Below, piece after piece: positions 6,501 to 8,272 of a DNA stretch of 8,272 nt; the first letter of the stretch is position 1, and every line of letters begins with the position of its first letter. The position numbers and the translations under genes were made by a program. A model generated the notes under the pieces. It was not told the DNA's origin, ran no database searches, and saw only the letters and a program-made list of their open reading frames with translations. The DNA is from an uncultured Amylibacter sp. (GTDB lineage: Bacteria > Pseudomonadota > Alphaproteobacteria > Rhodobacterales > Rhodobacteraceae). Location of the stretch: positions 1-8,272 of the forward strand of contig CALDZS010000092.1 in the NCBI GenBank assembly GCA_937944065.1. Direction: 5' to 3'.

Positions 6501-7267
6501 CAAAGACAGCAACATTTCACGATCTGGACGGGGCGTCTGTATTCATCACAGGCGGTGGTTCTGGCATCGGTGCATTTCTAACCGACGGGTTTATGGCACA
6601 AGGTGCAAATGTAGCGTTTGTTCAGCGGTCTGACGCGTCTGAATTCTTGGACGAGATGCAGGAAAAGCATGGGCGAAAACCACTTTCTATTCAGTGTGAT
6701 ATCACCGACATCGCTGCATTGCAGGCCGCGATCGAGCAAGCGGCCAACGCTCATGGTACCGTCACTGTTTTGGTCAACAACGCGGCTAACGATCAACGCC
6801 ACGAGGCATTGGATGTGGATGAAAGTTTTTGGGACTGGTCACAAGCGATCAACCTCAAGGCCTACTTTTTTGCCTGTCAAGCCGCCATCAAAGGTATGAA
6901 AAGCGTGGGCGGGGGTACGATCATCAACTTCTCGTCGATCTCTTATATGATGGGAAATGCGGGCTATGTATCTTATACGACAGCGAATTCTGGTATTAAC
7001 GGCATGACGCGATCGTTGGCGCGCGAATTTGGGCCAGATAAAATTCGCGTCAACGCACTGGCACCGGGCTGGGTGATGACGGATAAACAAAAAGAAATGT
7101 GGGCAACACCAGAGGCAGTGGCAGGTCAGTTAGACCGCCAATGTTTGAAAGAACCGATTGAGCCAGCCGACATTGTCGATGCAGCACTGTTTTTAGCATC
7201 TTCCAGCAGTCGCATGATGACAGGGCAGGCTTTGGTCGTTGACGGCGGCGTGGTTGTGACAGGATGA
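6497..7267 (+). CDS. SDR-family dehydrogenase, probable galactose 1-dehydrogenase, with Asn in place of the catalytic Lys
   Basis: This is a 256-residue classical short-chain dehydrogenase/reductase. From its place between alpha-galactosidase and DgoK it is expected to oxidise galactose to galactonolactone. Seen: cofactor motif TGGGSGIG at 18-25, CDITD, NNAA, active-site N119 (INLKAYF), S147 in NFSSIS, and Y160. The YxxxK motif reads YTTAN, so the Lys that should be residue 164 is Asn (codon AAT, 6986-6988). The following text, SGINGMTRSLAREFG, is ordinary, so the frame is intact and the change is a substitution. After the second strand (VAFVQRS, 39-45) there is no acidic residue and R44 follows, which hints at NADP rather than NAD. 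The C-terminus, LVVDGG, is normal. The substrate is inferred from context, and other sugar or polyol dehydrogenases are possible. Activity is uncertain because of N164. It overlaps both neighbours by ATGA. Confidence 0.88.
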   Translation: MTKTATFHDLDGASVFITGGGSGIGAFLTDGFMAQGANVAFVQRSDASEFLDEMQEKHGRKPLSIQCDITDIAALQAAIEQAANAHGTVTVLVNNAANDQRHEALDVDESFWDWSQAINLKAYFFACQAAIKGMKSVGGGTIINFSSISYMMGNAGYVSYTTANSGINGMTRSLAREFGPDKIRVNALAPGWVMTDKQKEMWATPEAVAGQLDRQCLKEPIEPADIVDAALFLASSSSRMMTGQALVVDGGVVVTG

Positions 7268-8166
7268 CCCCAACTTGGATCGCTGTTGATTGGGGGACAA
7301 CAAATTTACGCCTGTGGGTGATGGATGCCACTGGACAAGTGATTACATCTTTGACGTCATCGCAGGGGATGAATGCCTTGCAATCGGGACAATTTGAACC
7401 AGTGTTGTTGGATTTGCTGGACCCCTATTTGTCTGACGAAAAAACCTTGCCCGTTATGTGTTGCGGGATGGTAGGTGCGCGCCAAGGCTGGACTGATGCA
7501 GGATACTTGGCTGTACCAAGTGGCGTTCCAGATGGGACAAACGCGACGCGTGTAACTGGTACCGACACCCGCATTTCCGTCCACATTATTTCTGGGCTCA
7601 AACAACAATCACCCGCAGATGTAATGCGCGGCGAAGAAACACAGATCTCTGGTTTCCTGCGTCAGTACCCTGACTTCGATGGTGTCATCTGTTTGCCGGG
7701 CACGCACACTAAATGGGTGCATATCAGTGCCGCCGAAGTGGTCAGTTTTCAGACCTTTATGACCGGCGAGCTGTTCGGCCTATTGTCTAAGCAATCTGTT
7801 TTGCGTCACAGCGTTGACGTTAAAGAGTTTGACCAAGACAGTTTTGAAACCGCTTTGGATGATACCATGTCTCGGCCTCAGAATTTGGCAGCGCAATTGT
7901 TCAATTTGCGCGCAAACAGTTTGGTCGGTGATCAATCTGGTGCGCAGGCAAGGGGACGTTTGTCTGGATTATTAATTGGTGCAGAGCTTGCAGCTGCACG
8001 ACCATATTGGTTGGGGCAAAATGTTGCAATAATTGGTGCTGATAATTTGGCGCAACTTTATCAAGCAGCACTGCTGGCGCAGGGTTTAAGTGCGCAGATC
8101 TCGGATGTCACAGACATGACAATTTCTGGGCTGACTGCGGCGTACAAAAGCTTGGCCAAAGCATGA
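7264..8166 (+). CDS. dgoK: 2-dehydro-3-deoxygalactonokinase (DgoK)
   Basis: This cytoplasmic kinase phosphorylates 2-dehydro-3-deoxy-D-galactonate with ATP to the 6-phosphate, the step before KDPGal aldolase in the De Ley-Doudoroff pathway. It has 300 residues, normal for DgoK. It opens with the phosphate-binding strand IAVDWGTTNLRLW (D9-x-G-T-T at 11-13), then CGMVGARQGW, VMRGEETQ (R122-G-E-E-T-Q127), LPGTHTKWV (P145-G-T-H-T-K150) and FMTGELFGLL. A late GLLIGAELAAARPYW and a nucleotide-site-like VAIIGADNLAQLY complete it. All are diagnostic of the DgoK family (actin/hexokinase-like fold). It overlaps the SDR gene by ATGA at its start and the next gene by ATGA at its end, so translation is probably coupled along the run. 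Its presence is the best evidence that galactose is oxidised here rather than phosphorylated by the Leloir route. Confidence 0.95.
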   Translation: MTPTWIAVDWGTTNLRLWVMDATGQVITSLTSSQGMNALQSGQFEPVLLDLLDPYLSDEKTLPVMCCGMVGARQGWTDAGYLAVPSGVPDGTNATRVTGTDTRISVHIISGLKQQSPADVMRGEETQISGFLRQYPDFDGVICLPGTHTKWVHISAAEVVSFQTFMTGELFGLLSKQSVLRHSVDVKEFDQDSFETALDDTMSRPQNLAAQLFNLRANSLVGDQSGAQARGRLSGLLIGAELAAARPYWLGQNVAIIGADNLAQLYQAALLAQGLSAQISDVTDMTISGLTAAYKSLAKA

Positions 8167-8272
8167 CTGTTTTTGACCAACGACCCTGCCGCTTGGGCGA
8201 AGGGCCGTTGTGGCATCCAGTACGAAAGCAGTTATTTTGGTTCGACATATTGTCCAAGCAATTGTTAACGCA
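8163..8272 (+). CDS. SMP-30/gluconolactonase-family sugar lactonase (N-terminal part, cut by right window edge)
   Basis: Only about 36 codons are visible, starting at ATG 8163 in a 4-base ATGA overlap with dgoK. The peptide reads MTVFDQRPCRLGEGPLWHP and then QLFWFDI. CxLGEGPxW, followed by a short stretch and a (F/Y)W(F/V)DI strand, is the opening of the SMP-30/Gluconolactonase/LRE-like beta-propeller family; Glu13 of GEGP is the expected first ligand of the catalytic divalent metal. In this operon it would hydrolyse galactonolactone, the SDR product, to galactonate. Identification rests on the motif and context; the remaining metal ligands lie outside the window. Confidence 0.85.
   Translation, partial: MTVFDQRPCRLGEGPLWHPVRKQLFWFDILSKQLLT

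Overview
The window is almost fully coding. It reads as a sugar uptake and catabolism locus of an alphaproteobacterium, most probably a Rhodobacterales/Roseobacter-type organism. That placement is an inference from the gene set (IclR regulator, family 1 ABC sugar importer, GH36 enzyme, SDR dehydrogenase, DgoK, SMP-30 lactonase), the protein style and the moderate base composition. No rRNA or other phylogenetic marker is present.

Layout: two genes lie on the minus strand, an IclR-family regulator (341-1150, TTG start) followed 2 bases later by the start of a UgpC/MsmK/MalK-type ABC ATPase that runs off the left edge. A 133-base divergent region (1151-1283) holds two 16-base imperfect palindromes that look like regulator operators. 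On the plus strand follow a periplasmic sugar-binding protein (1284-2540), a G+C-rich hairpin and short leader (2541-2660), two MalF/MalG-type permeases (2661-3578 and 3580-4428), a GH36 alpha-galactosidase (4428-6500), an SDR dehydrogenase (6497-7267), 2-dehydro-3-deoxygalactonokinase DgoK (7264-8166) and the start of an SMP-30/gluconolactonase-family protein (8163 to the right edge). From the second permease onward every junction overlaps (TAATG once, ATGA three times), so this is one tightly coupled operon.

Together the genes describe a pathway. An alpha-galactoside is captured in the periplasm, imported intact, and hydrolysed in the cytoplasm. The galactose is oxidised by the SDR to galactonolactone, opened by the SMP-30-type lactonase, dehydrated by an enzyme not in this window, phosphorylated by DgoK, and cleaved by a KDPGal aldolase also not in this window. 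This is the De Ley-Doudoroff (DeLey) route rather than the Leloir route. The substrate could be melibiose or raffinose, or, if the host is marine, an algal galactosylglycerol such as floridoside.

The most surprising detail is in the SDR: it keeps the catalytic Asn, Ser and Tyr, but the Lys of the YxxxK motif is Asn (YTTAN, residues 160-164). Other points worth checking are the paired operators, the hairpin between the binding-protein and permease genes, and the absence of dgoA next to dgoK. I see no mobile element, CRISPR array or RNA gene.
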